Of a DNA stretch of 64,000 nt, positions 26,984 through 36,232 are shown in pieces. Source of the stretch: Ignatzschineria cameli (GTDB taxonomy: Bacteria > Pseudomonadota > Gammaproteobacteria > Cardiobacteriales > Wohlfahrtiimonadaceae). The translations under genes and the position numbers were made by a program. The DNA is taken from positions 248,001 through 312,000 of the forward strand of contig NZ_QEWW01000001.1 in the NCBI RefSeq assembly GCF_003121895.1. The letters run 5' to 3'. The first letter of the stretch is position 1, and every line of letters begins with the position of its first letter. The notes under the pieces were generated by a model. The model searched no databases and was not told where the DNA came from. It saw only the letters and a program-made list of their open reading frames with translations.

Positions 26984-27475
26984 CTACTCCTCATCTTCCT
27001 CTTTAATCTGCGCTTTATCAAAGGCTAAGCGAGAGTTGAGACGAAGTACCGCATTATCAAAACGGCGCTGATCAGTACGATTGCGAATCTCTAATTTAGG
27101 AACCGGCGTTGGTGTACCATTGTCATTAATCGCGACCATGGTGAAGTAGCAACTATTGGTGTGGCGCACTTCACGTGTCTTAATATTTTTAGCTTCAACT
27201 CGAATACCGATCTCCATCGAGGTACGACCGACATAGTTCACATTTGCGTGAAAGGTTACAAGCTCTTGGACATAGATCGGCTGTTTAAAGACCACCTTAT
27301 CAACGGAGAGGGTCACTACATAGGTACCGGCATATTGGCTTGCACAAGCATAGGCAACTTGGTCGAGGAGCTTTAAAATATTGCCCCCGTGAATATTACC
27401 TGAAAAGTTGACCATATCGGGTGTCATTAAAACAGTCATACTGAGTTCACGTGTGGGTGTTTTTGTATCAATCAT
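26984..27475 (-). CDS. Acyl-CoA thioesterase, hotdog fold (YciA type)
   Basis: Hydrolyses acyl-CoA thioesters. The 163-residue protein has the hotdog signature NFSGNIHGGNILKLLDQVAYACAS with the catalytic Asp, followed by VDKVVFKQPIYVQELVTFHANVNYVGRTSMEI, typical of the YciA/BACH group. I start at ATG 27475 (MIDTKTPTREL) because AGGA lies five bases upstream; the longer frame to 27535 has no such support. The C-terminal 25 residues are charged and probably disordered. Convergent with the membrane protein gene. Confidence 0.88.
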   Translation of the reverse strand: MIDTKTPTRELSMTVLMTPDMVNFSGNIHGGNILKLLDQVAYACASQYAGTYVVTLSVDKVVFKQPIYVQELVTFHANVNYVGRTSMEIGIRVEAKNIKTREVRHTNSCYFTMVAINDNGTPTPVPKLEIRNRTDQRRFDNAVLRLNSRLAFDKAQIKEEDEE

Positions 27476-27888
27476 TTTTCCTATCTCATTTGAAATCAAT
27501 AAAAGGTATAATTGCTCTCTATTATAGTGGGTCAACTGAAATCATACAGTATCAAATAGTATCAAACCCACTTATTCTTTTTATAAGAGTGATTATAGAT
27601 CTTGATGAAGGTAAAACTGTATCGATTCGATGAACCTTGATCCTAGAGATGATATTAATCTGCTTGGTAAGCATCGATTAATCTTCATTTTATCGGGGTT
27701 TATGGGATCAGTTTAGTAAATTTCACAGTAACTTTTACATTAACTTTAATGAGTTTTAGTCAGTTTATAGCTCGTTTTATTTTAATCTATTTTAGCCAGC
27801 TTTAGCTGGATTTAACTAAGTTAGCTTTCATCAGCTTTAATCAGCTCTACCTTTATTTATATCACGATAAATTATTCCGGCAAGATAA
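27476..27888. other. Divergent region, thioesterase / uvrD
   Basis: 413 bases of AT-rich DNA without a gene. It contains the small palindrome CCAGCTTTAGCTGG (27795-27808) and loosely repeated TTTTAATC/AGTTTA words. I found no convincing LexA site, although uvrD is SOS-controlled in E. coli. Confidence 0.5.
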
Positions 27889-30093
27889 ATGAGTTATTTA
27901 GAACAATTAAATGAGAGTCAATATGAAGCAGTTACGGCACCGCTTGGACCTGTCCGCGTATTGGCAGGAGCAGGATCGGGTAAGACACGTGTTTTAATCT
28001 CTCGCATCGCTTGGCTCTTAGAGACTGAACAGGCAGAGCCTTTTGGTATTTTAGCAGTAACGTTCACCAATAAAGCGGCGTTTGAGATGCGCACGCGGTT
28101 AGAGGATACCTTAAAGTTTTCATTACGAGGTATGTGGATCGGGACATTCCACTCGCTCTGTCACCGAATTTTACGTCTACATCACCGTGATGCAGGATTG
28201 ATTGAGAACTTTCAGATCCTCGATAGTGATGATCAGGTTCGTCTCTGTCGGCGCGTTATTCGGGCTAGAGGCTTAGATGAGAAGCTCTACCAACCTCGGG
28301 TATTAGCCAACTTTATTAATGGGCATAAAGAGGAGGGACGAAGAGCGCAACATATTGAGGTCTATAATGATCCCTTTACTAAAAATCTCGTCCAGCTCTA
28401 CCATGATTATCAGACGCTATGTGAGCAATCGGGATTGGTGGATTTTTCTGAAATTCTCTTAAGAACCGTTGAATTATTGCGAACACATCAAGCGATCTTA
28501 GCGCACTATCAAGAGCGTTTTAAGTTTGTCTTAGTAGATGAGTTTCAAGACACTAATAGCGTTCAATATGCTTGGTTGCAACTTCTTTCAGGAAAGCATC
28601 AAAATCTTTTTGTTGTCGGTGATGATGACCAATCGATTTATGGTTGGCGCGGAGCTAAAGTGGAGAATATCCTCCATTTTGATAGCCATTTTGAAGGGGT
28701 GACAACAGTTCGTCTAGAGCAAAATTATCGCTCTACAAAAGCGATCTTAGAGGCGGCAAATCATGTAATAGAGAAGAATGATACCCGTTTAGAGAAGCGT
28801 CTTTGGACCGATAATGAATCGACGCAGCCGATTATTCTCTATCGTGGAACTGATGGTTATGATGAGGCGCGTTTTGTCGTTGAGACGATCAAAGAGCGCT
28901 TAAAAGAGGGGTATCGTAAATCAGATATTGCGATTTTATACCGCTCGAATGCTCAATCTCGGCTCTTTGAAGAGCTTCTATTGCGTGGGCAGATTCCCTA
29001 TCGTGTCTATGGTGGGTTACGCTTCTTCGATCGGGCTGAAATCAAAGATATTATGGCCTATCTGCGGATGGTGGTAAATCCGAATGATGATGTCTCATTA
29101 GAGCGCAGTATGACAACGCCGCCGAAGGGAATAGGGCAGGCAACTATTGAGATGATTCGAGAATATGCCGCGCAGCAGAGAATCTCCCTGTGGGAGTCGA
29201 TGCAACATCTGCTTGAGGGGCAACAGCTAAGCACAAGAGCGCATAATGTTCTTTTAGCTTATAGTGCCCAGATTCATGATCTTATGCAGAAAGTTGAAGA
29301 GATGAAGCTCGATCAATTTTTTGCTTACGCCATTGAGCAGAGTGGATTGAAAGCGCAATATAAGAAAGAGCCCCTCAATCGGGGGGAAGATCGAATCGAT
29401 AACCTCAATGAGCTTATCACTGCGGCAGAATACTTTATGATGAGTGATCAAGTTGAGTTAGCTTTTAGTGATGATCCGGTTGATATTCACTCTTTAACCA
29501 CAAAAGAGCAACTCGATGCTTTTATGGGGCAAACCTCTCTCGATTCGAGTGAAGCGCAAGCAGAAGCGGGTGAGGATTCCATTCAGTTGATGACACTCCA
29601 TGCATCAAAAGGACTCGAGTTTCCTATCGTCTTCTTAGTCGGAATGGAAGATGGGATGTTTCCTAGTGATGCTTCTATCCAAGAAGCTGATCGATTAGAA
29701 GAGGAGCGCCGTTTAGCCTATGTGGGAATTACGCGGGCTGAGAAGATTCTCTACCTCTTAGGGGCAGAGCAACGGATGATCTATGGTAAGACATTACGGA
29801 TGCCACCTTCACGCTTTATTCGAGATATTCCTCCCCATCTTGTGGAGATGATCGGTCCGGCAATAGCAATTCGTCAAACATTGCCAAGCGGAAACCGAGG
29901 TGGGAAGCGGGAGCAATTTGAAGATAATATTGATGGCTATAAGATCGGTCAATTTGTCTCGCACCCTAAATTTGGTGATGGCGTTATTCAAGGATTTGAA
30001 GGTGTTGGTGCGAGTACCAGAGTGATTGTGGAATTTTCAGAAGCAGGGCGAAAAGTATTGGTGCTTAGTTTTGCTAACTTAACGATTTTGTAG
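27889..30093 (+). CDS. uvrD: DNA helicase II
   Basis: Superfamily 1 3'-5' helicase acting in nucleotide-excision and mismatch repair. Walker A AGAGSGKT is at residues 26-33, Walker B DEFQDT at 217-222, motif III GDDDQSIYGWRG at 244-255, then LEQNYRST and, near the C-terminus, LMTLHASKGLEFPIVF and LAYVGITRAEK. The N-terminus and the C-terminal Tudor-like segment (GYKIGQFVSHPKFGDGVIQG) match UvrD rather than Rep. 734 residues, slightly longer than E. coli UvrD. The ribosome site is weak. Confidence 0.96.
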   Translation: MSYLEQLNESQYEAVTAPLGPVRVLAGAGSGKTRVLISRIAWLLETEQAEPFGILAVTFTNKAAFEMRTRLEDTLKFSLRGMWIGTFHSLCHRILRLHHRDAGLIENFQILDSDDQVRLCRRVIRARGLDEKLYQPRVLANFINGHKEEGRRAQHIEVYNDPFTKNLVQLYHDYQTLCEQSGLVDFSEILLRTVELLRTHQAILAHYQERFKFVLVDEFQDTNSVQYAWLQLLSGKHQNLFVVGDDDQSIYGWRGAKVENILHFDSHFEGVTTVRLEQNYRSTKAILEAANHVIEKNDTRLEKRLWTDNESTQPIILYRGTDGYDEARFVVETIKERLKEGYRKSDIAILYRSNAQSRLFEELLLRGQIPYRVYGGLRFFDRAEIKDIMAYLRMVVNPNDDVSLERSMTTPPKGIGQATIEMIREYAAQQRISLWESMQHLLEGQQLSTRAHNVLLAYSAQIHDLMQKVEEMKLDQFFAYAIEQSGLKAQYKKEPLNRGEDRIDNLNELITAAEYFMMSDQVELAFSDDPVDIHSLTTKEQLDAFMGQTSLDSSEAQAEAGEDSIQLMTLHASKGLEFPIVFLVGMEDGMFPSDASIQEADRLEEERRLAYVGITRAEKILYLLGAEQRMIYGKTLRMPPSRFIRDIPPHLVEMIGPAIAIRQTLPSGNRGGKREQFEDNIDGYKIGQFVSHPKFGDGVIQGFEGVGASTRVIVEFSEAGRKVLVLSFANLTIL

Positions 30094-30153
30094 CTATTTT
30101 TTGAAAATAGTGGTCATTTTTCTCAGTAGAAAGAGGAAAGATGATATAGGTCA

Positions 30154-30249
30154 TACTACTAGGGAGAGAAACTTGTTTTATATCAATAGTGTAGCGGTGA
30201 GTCTCAGTTAGACTGTTAATCATTCCCTAGTAGTAGGCAATAACAAGTT
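30154..30249 (+). other. Pseudoknot-like inverted repeats after uvrD
   Basis: TACTACTAGGGA (30154-30165) and TCCCTAGTAGTA (30224-30235) are a perfect 12-base inverted repeat. Within the loop lies AACTTGTT (30170-30177), whose perfect complement AACAAGTT (30242-30249) sits outside the stem, giving the topology of an H-type pseudoknot. A terminator begins about 60 bases later. It could be an unrecognised RNA or 3' leader structure; I recognise no known RNA family. Confidence 0.5.
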
Positions 30250-30310
30250 CAAATCATCAATGCATTTCGTCTATTAAATGTTTATTTGAATGGATATGCC
30301 TAATATTTTT

Positions 30311-30346
30311 ACTGGTTTTAACGTTTCGTTAGAACCAGTTTTTTTT
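30311..30346 (+). terminator. Rho-independent terminator after uvrD
   Basis: ACTGGTTTTAAC pairs with GTTAGAACCAGT around GTTTC and is followed by eight T residues. It may end uvrD or the possible RNA just upstream. Confidence 0.9.
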
Positions 30347-30390
30347 GTCCAAAATTTGTCACAAGATATTCAAAGGCTTTAAGAAATTAA

Positions 30391-30430
30391 GGAGTTAAGG
30401 AGTTAAGGAATTAAGGAATTAAGGAATTAA
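30391..30430 (+). repeat. Eight-base tandem repeat
   Basis: Five in-register copies: two of GGAGTTAA and three of GGAATTAA. The last copy ends exactly where the 47-bp repeat module begins. Confidence 0.85.
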
Positions 30431-30477
30431 TTGCCGGCGCTCAATTTCTGGAAGAGCGCGATGGTAAGATCTGGCAG
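30431..30477 (+). repeat. Single 47-bp module of the intergenic repeat family
   Basis: Isolated copy of the 47-bp module with ends TTGCCGG and CTGGCAG and the internal GGAAGAGCGCGATGGTAAGA region typical of the family. It keeps the standard length without any 45-bp module nearby, which shows that the 47-bp part can exist alone. A short piece of the usual flank (CGTTCAGCTTTTA) follows. Confidence 0.82.
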
Positions 30478-30669
30478 CGTTCAGCTTTTATTGGTCTTGA
30501 TAATCTCTTAAAAGAGACGTTGATAGAGAGCACTTTATTTACTTTTGGTAAAGATAGGTCTACCCTAAATATTCTACTTTCTCAATCGTGAGAGATTTGA
30601 GGATTAATCTGTAATAGATTAATCAGAGATTGCTTGCCGATTTTGAGACGATTTTATAAGGAGTAAAAG

Positions 30670-31653
30670 ATGTTTAAAGCCCTCTATCTACAAGATACCC
30701 CACAGTTTAGCTGTTCACTCTCATCCATTTCCCTCGATGAACTCTATCGGGAAGAGGGTGATACCTTGGTTGAAGTTGAGTATTCAACGCTAAACTATAA
30801 AGATGCTTTAGCCATTACCAATCAGGGGAAGATTGCACGTCGTTTTCCAATGATTCCAGGAATCGATCTTGCCGGGCGAGTTTTAGAGAGTCGCTCTGAT
30901 GCTGTGAAAGAGGGTGATCGAGTCTTTATCAATGGCTTAGGTCTAGGTGAAAATCATTATGGAGGGCTTAGTGAGCGAGCTTATCTCAGAGGAGAGTCGT
31001 TACTCCATCTTCCTGAAAATTATAGTACTTTTGATGTAATGGCTTTTGGAACGGCTGGATATACTGCCGCGCTCTCTGTTGCTCGTCTATTGGAATTAGG
31101 TTTGATGCCCGAAAAAGGGGAGATCCTCGTCTCTGGTGCCACAGGGGGCGTTGGAATGGTTGCAATTATGTTGCTCTCGAAATTGGGTTTTGAGGTTGTT
31201 GCTCTCACCTCAAAGATCGATCAACCTCAATTTTTTACACAGATTGGCGCTCAGCGAGTGGAAGATGCTCGACCTTATTATGAAGCAGGGCGTATTCTGC
31301 AAAAAGGGCAATATCAAGGGGCAATTGATGTTTTAGGATCACAACCTCTTGTTAATATCTGCGCACAGATTCAATATGGAGGCGCTGTTGCTGCATGTGG
31401 TTTAGCACGAGGAATGGATCTTCCGGGAAGTGTTGCTCCCTTTATTTTGCGTGGCGTTACACTTGCCGGGATCGATAGCGTCATGGCTCCACGATCAGCG
31501 CGGATGAGAGCTTGGAAACTTTTAAGTGACAATATTAGTGGGGAAGAGATCCGTTCACAAGTTGAAGAGATCTCTCTGACCGAAGCTATTCCCGTCGCTA
31601 AGAAGATGATTGATGGTCAAATTCGTGGGCGCTATGTGGTTAAAATTAGGTAG
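30670..31653 (+). CDS. acuI: Acryloyl-CoA reductase / YhdH-type quinone oxidoreductase
   Basis: Zinc-independent medium-chain dehydrogenase of the YhdH/YhfP/AcuI subgroup, which reduces acryloyl-CoA with NADPH. Family features are YSTLNYKDALAITNQGKI near residue 40, the FGTAGYTAALSV segment, the nucleotide loop VSGATGGVGMVA, and RGVTLAGIDSVMAP with the C-terminal GRYVVKI. 327 residues is normal. Physiological substrate here is not shown by context. Convergent with the flavin reductase gene, 14 bases apart. Confidence 0.9.
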   Translation: MFKALYLQDTPQFSCSLSSISLDELYREEGDTLVEVEYSTLNYKDALAITNQGKIARRFPMIPGIDLAGRVLESRSDAVKEGDRVFINGLGLGENHYGGLSERAYLRGESLLHLPENYSTFDVMAFGTAGYTAALSVARLLELGLMPEKGEILVSGATGGVGMVAIMLLSKLGFEVVALTSKIDQPQFFTQIGAQRVEDARPYYEAGRILQKGQYQGAIDVLGSQPLVNICAQIQYGGAVAACGLARGMDLPGSVAPFILRGVTLAGIDSVMAPRSARMRAWKLLSDNISGEEIRSQVEEISLTEAIPVAKKMIDGQIRGRYVVKIR

Positions 31654-31667
31654 CTAAGCCTAGATAA

Positions 31668-32186
31668 CTAAGCTTGATCGATATGATGAAATTGGCGATT
31701 GAAGTAGAGAAGACCAGCGCTTTTATCTTCGTTAATCGCCATATAATCGAGCTCAATAATAAAGAGGGTGTGGGTCCCTACTTCATAAGTTGCGGTAACG
31801 CGACCCTCTAAATTGGCTAAAGCATCTTTGAGGAGTGGAAGATCAGATGGGCCTTCGATAAACTCAAATCGTTCAAAACGCTCTTCCATTGAGACGGGAT
31901 GCATCCCTCCAAAATATTCTGCTGCCTCTTGCTGATGAGCGCTTAAGATATTAACCGCCATTCGATTATGTGCTTTAAAGGCCGCATTGCTTGCACTATT
32001 GCGATTGATTGAGACGAGCATTGTTGGGGGCGTATCGGTAATAGAGACGACCGCCGTTGCCGTTAAGCCACAACGACCTAGAGCACCATTTGTTGTAATA
32101 ATATTCACGCCTGCGCCCAATTGCGCCATTGCATCTCTAAAGTTCTTCTTAATATCTTGATGGTGGTCATCCACAATCTCTTTCAT
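31668..32186 (-). CDS. Flavin reductase-like FMN-binding protein
   Basis: A 172-residue split-barrel flavin reductase of the HpaC/RutF type. It opens with FRDAMAQLGAGVNIITTNG and continues with CGLTATAVVSITDTPPTMLVSIN, both family-typical. Such enzymes supply reduced flavin to two-component monooxygenases, but no oxygenase is adjacent, so the partner is unknown. Next minus-strand gene lies about 80 bases upstream. Confidence 0.85.
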   Translation of the reverse strand: MKEIVDDHHQDIKKNFRDAMAQLGAGVNIITTNGALGRCGLTATAVVSITDTPPTMLVSINRNSASNAAFKAHNRMAVNILSAHQQEAAEYFGGMHPVSMEERFERFEFIEGPSDLPLLKDALANLEGRVTATYEVGTHTLFIIELDYMAINEDKSAGLLYFNRQFHHIDQA

Positions 32187-32266
32187 CGATTATTCCCTCC
32201 TGTAGTGAACCATTGATTCTAGCGCTTTCTCCGAAGTTTGAAAAGTAGGAATCAGGGATCTCACCA

Positions 32267-33496
32267 TTATGAGAGACGTTTTTTACCAATCTTGCTTAAA
32301 ATTCGTTGATAGACTTCAGGATAGCGATCTTTCCATTGGGTATGGCTCTCAACAATATCACTGCAATCGATATTGATAATTCGCTCACTATCGCTCTCGA
32401 TAGGATAGTAGCCGATCGGCTTGCTCAATTTTGCATTAGCGATGGCATAAGCGGTATGAAGCGTTGCATCATGATCAGAGTGGCAATTGTAGATCTTGCC
32501 AGCGATCGCCGCAGTTAGACTCTCCCACTCTTTAGCATTATTATCGACCGCTCCACCAAGAAGAATCACATTGTTGATCTTAATTTGAGGGTGATATTTG
32601 AGGAGCTCAAGGGTATAGAAGATGACACGGCAACCTAACGAGTGGGCGATGAGAGTGTAGGGGATTTCACCACTCTGATAGAGAATATTTCCCAAAAGCT
32701 CGCCGGTATCTGCCGCTTTTTTCATCGAAACATGCCAAGGATTGGTGATAGCACTATAGGCAAGTTGTGCTAAGAGCAATTTTTTTGAGAAGATATTTCC
32801 CAGTTTTGGGGAAAGAAAGGAGCGAGCGAAATCTTCAAAATTCTTGGATGCCCATGTTAATCCATAGATCTCAATATTATCGGGGATCAATTCAAAAGCG
32901 CGGCACCAATCTTCAAAGATCTTATCTCGCTCTTTTAAAAAGCCATTGATCACAATGGCACGATGAGGAGGTTTGGGGGATTTAGATGGCATCTCTGTTT
33001 GAGCAGCTTTAGGGGGCTTTTGTAACTTAATAATTTCAAAGCGCTCATCATCGGTGAAATATTCGCTAAGTAGATGTTTACCAATAGTTGCCCCAAAGCT
33101 ATAATTTTTGCGCTCGATCGTTAGAAGTCGCTCATATTGGGTAATATCTTCTAAAGGTGGGTCGAGTGGTGCAAAACGGATAATGGTGCCGTCATGTTCA
33201 GCACAGCGCTCATTATCCCAAGTGAAGAATTTCCCAAAGCTCTCTTTATCGGCCCCTTTTGCCATATTGTCACAAAAGCGGCATTGAACCGTGTAGTGAT
33301 GGCATTGAGTACATTGATAGATACTCCGTCTTAAACGATGCGCTTCAATGAGCTGATGATCCGTGGCATTTAAGCACCAAGAGCAGTAGCGCTCTGCCAA
33401 TAGTGGCGCTACTTGAGGTTCCTCTTTAATCTCTTTCTCTTGGGAAAGATCAGCGACATTTTCTAACTCAGAGGTGCTTGGGTTATCTTTTTTCAT
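32267..33496 (-). CDS. Alpha/beta hydrolase with N-terminal zinc ribbon (DUF726-like)
   Basis: 409 residues. The N-terminal third has paired cysteines CSWC (38/41), CTQC (62/65), CRFC (72/75) and a further Cys98, a likely double zinc-ribbon module. The C-terminal half is an alpha/beta hydrolase: nucleophile elbow LIAHSLGCR with Ser286, candidate acid in CHSDHDATLH (341/343) and candidate His385 in VESHTQW. The VILLGGAVDN pattern resembles the DUF726/TMCO4 group. No membrane segment is seen. Substrate unknown. It sits between a flavin reductase and cysZ, which gives no functional hint. Confidence 0.75.
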   Translation of the reverse strand: MKKDNPSTSELENVADLSQEKEIKEEPQVAPLLAERYCSWCLNATDHQLIEAHRLRRSIYQCTQCHHYTVQCRFCDNMAKGADKESFGKFFTWDNERCAEHDGTIIRFAPLDPPLEDITQYERLLTIERKNYSFGATIGKHLLSEYFTDDERFEIIKLQKPPKAAQTEMPSKSPKPPHRAIVINGFLKERDKIFEDWCRAFELIPDNIEIYGLTWASKNFEDFARSFLSPKLGNIFSKKLLLAQLAYSAITNPWHVSMKKAADTGELLGNILYQSGEIPYTLIAHSLGCRVIFYTLELLKYHPQIKINNVILLGGAVDNNAKEWESLTAAIAGKIYNCHSDHDATLHTAYAIANAKLSKPIGYYPIESDSERIINIDCSDIVESHTQWKDRYPEVYQRILSKIGKKRLS

Positions 33497-33537
33497 TCAA
33501 TAAATCCGCTTAACAATATCCGCTTAATAATATCTAT

Positions 33538-34290
33538 TTAGCAATAATCTGCACGATAACGATCAACCCACATTGCCGTCGCACCACAGACTGCTGCCGG
33601 CATAATAAAGAGGTTAATGATTGGAATCATCGTTAAAATCGAGACTAGAGCACCAAAAGGGAGATTGAAGAGACGATCTTTTGCCAGACGGTTTTTCATA
33701 TCGGGGAAGGAGATCTTATGGTTATCGAAGGCGTAGTCACAATATTGGATGACCATCATCCAAGAACCGAAGGCAAACCAGAGCAGGGGAGCGGCAATAT
33801 TGATTACAGGAATAAAGGAGAGAATTAAGATCAGTAGCGCTCGAGGAAGGTAGTAGCCTAAACGAACTAATTCACGCTGTACCATTCGGGGGACATCTTT
33901 AGCAAAAGCAGCCCAAGAGAGATCAGCTGCCGGGATGCCAGATCGCTCCTCTTCAACCTTCTCAGCTAAGAGACTATTGAAAGGGGAGGCGATAATATTA
34001 GCTACGGTACTAAAGAAATAACCAAAGACCAAGATGATGGAAAAGAGGATCAATGGCCAGAGGATAAAGTGAAGCCAATGGAGCCAGTTAGGAAGATAAT
34101 CTAAGGTTGCCGCCACCCAGCCATCGATCTGAAAATAGAGCCAGATAAAGGCACCCCCAAGGATGATGATATTGACAATAATCGGGAGAAAAACAAAACG
34201 CTTCAATCCCGGTTGCATCATGATGGAAAAGCCCTCTAAAAAGTAGTGAAAGCCTGTCTTTCTACTCTGACCTGCACGCTTTTGATTCAT
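33538..34290 (-). CDS. cysZ: Sulfate transporter CysZ / EI24-domain protein
   Basis: Inner-membrane protein of the CysZ family, which imports sulfate for cysteine synthesis. It has 250 residues. The N-terminal GFHYFLEGFSIMMQPGLKRFVFLP and the long half-helices around FSTVANIIASPFNSLLAEKVEE are typical. The P-rich NLPFGALVSILTMIPIINLFIMPAAVCGATAMW segment closes the protein. No other sulfur genes are near, so function is assigned by family only. It lies about 95 bases upstream of nothing co-directional but folA, which reads toward it. Confidence 0.88.
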   Translation of the reverse strand: MNQKRAGQSRKTGFHYFLEGFSIMMQPGLKRFVFLPIIVNIIILGGAFIWLYFQIDGWVAATLDYLPNWLHWLHFILWPLILFSIILVFGYFFSTVANIIASPFNSLLAEKVEEERSGIPAADLSWAAFAKDVPRMVQRELVRLGYYLPRALLILILSFIPVINIAAPLLWFAFGSWMMVIQYCDYAFDNHKISFPDMKNRLAKDRLFNLPFGALVSILTMIPIINLFIMPAAVCGATAMWVDRYRADYC

Positions 34291-34384
34291 CCTAATCTCC
34301 TTAACATTCTTAGCGCTATTTAAAGCATTGTAAATTTAAGCGTTGTAAAATAAGCGGTATGAAATTTAAATCGCTAGATTGCGG

Positions 34385-34930
34385 TTATTGCTTGAAGTCC
34401 CAGATTTCAAAGGTGTAATCATATCGATTCTTCTCATCTTTAAGATGCTTCTCCTCAAAGATGAGGGTGGCATTGTTAAAATCAAAGGGTGCCATTTTAG
34501 TATCTCCCTCAATTTCGGCATGAACATGGGTAAGATAGAGCCGATCCATCAGCGGAAGTGCAGCTTTATAGATCTGCGCGCCTCCCATAATCATAATCTC
34601 TTCAGCTTGATAATCATTTTTAAGTACCTCAATTGCATGCGGAAGATCAGCGTAGATTAAACATCCCGGGAGAGCATCTTCCTCTAATGTGCGGGAGATA
34701 ACTACATTTGTGCGGCCAGGAAGTGGGCGACCAATCGACTCATAGGTTTTGCGACCCATCACAATCGGTTTGCCCATAGTGCTCTTTTTGAAAAATTGGA
34801 GATCATTCGGCAGATGCCACGGTAGGCTGTTTTGATCACCAATGGTGCCATTATCTGCCATCGCCAAGATCAGTGAGATAATCTGCGATCTCTTTGTGGG
34901 CTCTGTTGCTCTCTCTCTATTTTGATCCAT
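34385..34930 (-). CDS. folA: Dihydrofolate reductase
   Basis: NADPH-dependent reduction of dihydrofolate to tetrahydrofolate. Family landmarks are ISLILAMADNGTIGDQNSLPWHLPND (with the catalytic Asp), VMGRKTYESIGRPLPGR, and IMGGAQIYKAAL. 181 residues is longer than the usual 160, because of about 15 polar residues at the N-terminus (DQNRERATEPTKRSQ) before the first strand; the ribosome site AGAGG is ten bases before this start, and no other start codon fits the family start. Confidence 0.96.
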   Translation of the reverse strand: MDQNRERATEPTKRSQIISLILAMADNGTIGDQNSLPWHLPNDLQFFKKSTMGKPIVMGRKTYESIGRPLPGRTNVVISRTLEEDALPGCLIYADLPHAIEVLKNDYQAEEIMIMGGAQIYKAALPLMDRLYLTHVHAEIEGDTKMAPFDFNNATLIFEEKHLKDEKNRYDYTFEIWDFKQ

Positions 34931-35146
34931 TCAATACTTGCCTCTTTTAATGCTGACTCTATTCAAATTTTCTGTTGAGTTTTTCTATTCAATTTTTCTA
35001 TTCAATTTCTCTATTATAGGGGAATTTCATCGAAAATATTGACCTATTCGGGGTAAGTTTAAAATCGATGCATAAGATCCTTACAACTTACGCTTAATTA
35101 AATAGTGAGGAGTGCTATAATATCGTCCTACTTATTTTAGGTGTTG

Positions 35147-35989
35147 ATGAAAATGACTGAACAGAAAGAGAGTAACAAAGCGCCTCATAAAAAGAGCAAT
35201 GCGATCTATGTATTACCAAACTTGATTACAACTGCTTCGATGCTCTGTGGTTTCTCTGCAATATTAATGGCATTAGATGCTTATTATGGAGCTCATACCG
35301 GAGATTCCCCTCAAACCTTTACTCAAGCGGCGATCTTAGTCTTTATTGCGATGATCTTTGATGGATTAGATGGGCGCGTAGCACGGATGACCAATAGCTC
35401 GAGTGCTTTTGGGGAGCAGTATGACTCCTTATCAGATCTGATCTCCTTTGGGATTGCACCAGCATTAATTATCTATCTTTGGGCATTAAAAGAGAGTCAT
35501 TTCAATATTATTGGAGGGATTTCTTGGTTTGTTGCCTATATCTACCTTGCTTGCGCCGCCCTTCGTTTAGCACGCTTTAATGTACAGATTGGTAAAGTGG
35601 ATAAGCGCTTCTTTGTGGGGATGCCAAGTCCGACAGCCGCGGCGATTGTTGTTGGCTTTGTCTGGTTTGGAGAGAATGTCGCCTTAGAGACACCATGGAA
35701 AGATTATGCTGCATTGATATTAACGCTCTATGCCGGCTTGATGATGGTGACTAATATTAAATTCTTCAGCTTTAAAGATCTTCGCTTTCAAAATCCGGTA
35801 CCATTCTTCTTTTGGGTATTGCTCGTTTTAGCTTTAGGGATCTTAGCGGTCTGTGTGGTACACTTCCCAGGAGAATCGATCTTTATTGTGCTTCTGCTCT
35901 ACGGATTATCAGGACCGATCTATGGGATTTTCCGTTTTCGTAAGAGAAAGCAGTTACAGAGTCAACCAAAAGCGGCGAGACAGCGTTAG
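35147..35989 (+). CDS. pssA: CDP-diacylglycerol-serine O-phosphatidyltransferase
   Basis: Integral membrane enzyme that makes phosphatidylserine, precursor of phosphatidylethanolamine. The CDP-alcohol phosphotransferase motif DGLDGRVARMT...GEQYDSLSD, with its conserved Asp residues, lies in the first third. About seven to eight membrane segments follow. The sequence (NLITTASMLCGFSAI) matches the Bacillus-type PssA (class I membrane type), not the E. coli peripheral enzyme. ATG 35147 is best placed for AGG at 35139-35141. A basic tail ends the protein. Confidence 0.93.
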   Translation: MKMTEQKESNKAPHKKSNAIYVLPNLITTASMLCGFSAILMALDAYYGAHTGDSPQTFTQAAILVFIAMIFDGLDGRVARMTNSSSAFGEQYDSLSDLISFGIAPALIIYLWALKESHFNIIGGISWFVAYIYLACAALRLARFNVQIGKVDKRFFVGMPSPTAAAIVVGFVWFGENVALETPWKDYAALILTLYAGLMMVTNIKFFSFKDLRFQNPVPFFFWVLLVLALGILAVCVVHFPGESIFIVLLLYGLSGPIYGIFRFRKRKQLQSQPKAARQR

Positions 35990-36072
35990 AGCTATGATTA
36001 AACCGAAATTAAGCAAAAACTAAACAGAAATAGCGTTAATAGTTGAATCGATAGTTGATTAGTCGTTTTAGT

Positions 36073-36117
36073 AATATCAGCAATATCAGAAATATTAGTA
36101 CTATCAGTAATATTAGT
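36073..36117 (+). repeat. Nine-base tandem repeat before the UDG-like gene
   Basis: Five in-register nine-base copies close to AATATCAGT (36073-36081, 36082-36090, 36091-36099, 36100-36108, 36109-36117) sit in the pssA-UDG spacer, about 115 bases before the start codon. Confidence 0.75.
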
Positions 36118-36232
36118 AATACCAATCGTTAACTCAATTATTATAAGTGAGTAATAAGTGAATCATAAGCGAGTAGAGAGAGATGGGGTCGATTGAGATC
36201 TCATCTCTTTTGAAATTAGAGGGAGAGAAGAG

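Larger units (their letters stand above)
30094..30669 (+). other. Gap between uvrD and acuI
   Basis: 576 bases with no protein gene. In order it holds a possible structured RNA (30154-30249), a terminator (30311-30346), an eight-base tandem repeat (30391-30430), and one isolated 47-bp repeat module (30431-30477). Confidence 0.6.

Noticed and set aside
27536-27888. LexA box before uvrD
   Set aside because: CTGTATCGATTCGATG near 27617 has the first half-site, but the second half does not match the CAG end, and it lies about 270 bases from the gene.
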